Shown here in pieces: positions 37,569 to 38,313 of a stretch of DNA of 38,313 nt (positions are counted from its first letter, which is position 1; the number at the start of each line of letters is the position of its first letter). Source of the DNA: a virus. The DNA is taken from positions 1 to 38,313 of IMG/VR virus record IMGVR_UViG_3300021197_001435. One strand, 5' to 3'. Both the position numbers and the translations under genes were made by a program. The notes beneath the pieces were generated by a model. The model saw only the letters and a program-made list of their open reading frames with translations. It ran no database searches and was not told where the DNA came from.

Positions 37569-38313
37569 TGAACGCAACCTATCGCAAGTTCCTAGTTAGT
37601 AAGAAAAACAAGGAAACGCCAAAAGCAAAGCCGATCAAGGCTATCCCTCACGAAAGAGCAAAACCCCATCAAGCTGATTGTCTTGTGAGGCTCCTAGAAA
37701 TAGGGCGAGGAGCTGCCTTTCTTGACACCGGACTAGGGAAGACATTCCTACAAGTTGACTTTGCAAGACACATCAAGGGAAAGACTCTCATTGTCGCTCC
37801 CTTGGGAGTCTGTCACCAAACGATCAGAGAAGGCCACGAATTGCTAGGAGTGCCTATCACGTTCTCAAATGATGGAATTGCGAAAGATCAAATCACGATC
37901 ACGAACTATGACCGAATCCATCTATTCGATTCTAGCGAATTTGAGTGCGTTGTTCTCGATGAAAGTTCAATCCTGAAAGGCCAGAATTCAAAGACCAAGA
38001 ACAGAATCATTGAGATGTTCGCGGATACTCCTTACAGGCTAGCTTGCACTGCGACACCAGCGCCAAACGACTATACAGAGATCGGGAACCACGCTGAATT
38101 TCTGGGAATTATGAACACTCAGGAAATGCTAACGCGCTGGTTTGTTCATGACTCTGCTAATACTGGCGATTGGAGACTCAAAGGCCATGCTGTAGAGGAC
38201 TTCTGGGAGTGGGTCTCATCATGGGCTTGCTGCGTATCAAAGCCCTCTGACCTTGGACACAGCGACGAAGGCTATGACCTACCAGACTTGCACGTTGAAA
38301 CGAAAGTGATCAA
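37568..38313 (+). CDS. SNF2-like phage helicase, N-terminal part
   Basis: The first RecA lobe of the helicase completed at bases 1-607. Walker A is DTGLGKT (about residues 53-59), motif II VLDESS (about 129-134), and motif III TATPAPN. The gene begins in the methyltransferase stop codon. The last two bases of the window and base 1 form a Lys codon (AA+G), so the gene crosses the contig ends with no gap. The order of motifs is normal for a DEAD/SNF2-type enzyme. Confidence 0.9.
   Translation, partial: MNATYRKFLVSKKNKETPKAKPIKAIPHERAKPHQADCLVRLLEIGRGAAFLDTGLGKTFLQVDFARHIKGKTLIVAPLGVCHQTIREGHELLGVPITFSNDGIAKDQITITNYDRIHLFDSSEFECVVLDESSILKGQNSKTKNRIIEMFADTPYRLACTATPAPNDYTEIGNHAEFLGIMNTQEMLTRWFVHDSANTGDWRLKGHAVEDFWEWVSSWACCVSKPSDLGHSDEGYDLPDLHVETKVI

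Noticed and set aside
1-38313. Temperate lifestyle
   Set aside because: HTH proteins are present, but no integrase, attP core or partition gene was recognised, so lysogeny cannot be supported.

Overview
The window looks like one complete circular (or circularly permuted) genome of a tailed double-stranded DNA phage with a long non-contractile tail. A helicase gene runs off the right end, and its missing half starts at base 1 in the same reading frame. Terminase, portal, MuF-type head protein, scaffold, capsid, tape measure and a lambda J-like tip protein are present. No sheath, baseplate, integrase, tRNA or rRNA was seen. The host cannot be named. Many start codons follow A-rich leaders without a clear Shine-Dalgarno sequence, and the single-strand-binding protein is of a type common in Bacteroidota-like bacteria. 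This hints at Bacteroidota or Verrucomicrobiota, with low confidence.

Layout. 36.7-38.3 kb plus 0-2 kb: beta-class DNA methyltransferase, SNF2-like helicase, winged-helix protein and small ORFs. 2.0-4.8 kb: a structured leader, a replication initiator with internal 21-bp iterons (probable origin), DnaB-like helicase and MazG. 4.8-7.5 kb: cytosine methyltransferase overlapped by a second frame, small terminase, zinc-ribbon ORF, OB-fold ssDNA-binding protein and HNH nuclease. 7.6-8.4 kb (minus strand): HTH protein and two small ORFs. 8.5-18.3 kb: packaging, head and connector genes, tail tube and chaperone. 18.3-29.6 kb: tape measure, tail tip and receptor-binding genes. 29.7-30.6 kb: small membrane proteins, probably lysis or regulation. 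30.7-32.9 kb (minus strand): small regulators, a Mom-type DNA hypermodification enzyme and zinc-binding ORFs. 33.0-36.5 kb: small early ORFs, a RecE-like exonuclease and RusA resolvase. No gene-free stretch exceeds 300 bases.

The most striking feature is a family of six paralogous hairpin elements of about 55-61 nt (4799, 5632, 6519, 31290, 32410, 32605). They share fixed spacings, stems that differ by compensatory changes, a bulged T at the same place, and AAC/GTT end boxes. The architecture matches integron attC recombination sites, although no integron integrase is encoded here. In five cases the element also encodes the last residues and stop codon of an unrelated gene, giving these proteins a common C-terminal tail. 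The elements bracket two anti-restriction loci (cytosine methyltransferase and Mom) and the small-terminase locus. This suggests cassette-style gene exchange in a phage.

Other notable points: two places where protein-like sequence occupies two overlapping frames (methyltransferase and Mom), a -1 slippery heptamer (TTTAAAC) making a lambda G/GT-type tail chaperone fusion, a possible pseudoknot/terminator leader before the replication operon, a second pair of paralogous double-hairpin leaders, and 11-bp-phased CCGGACA repeats at three gene ends.
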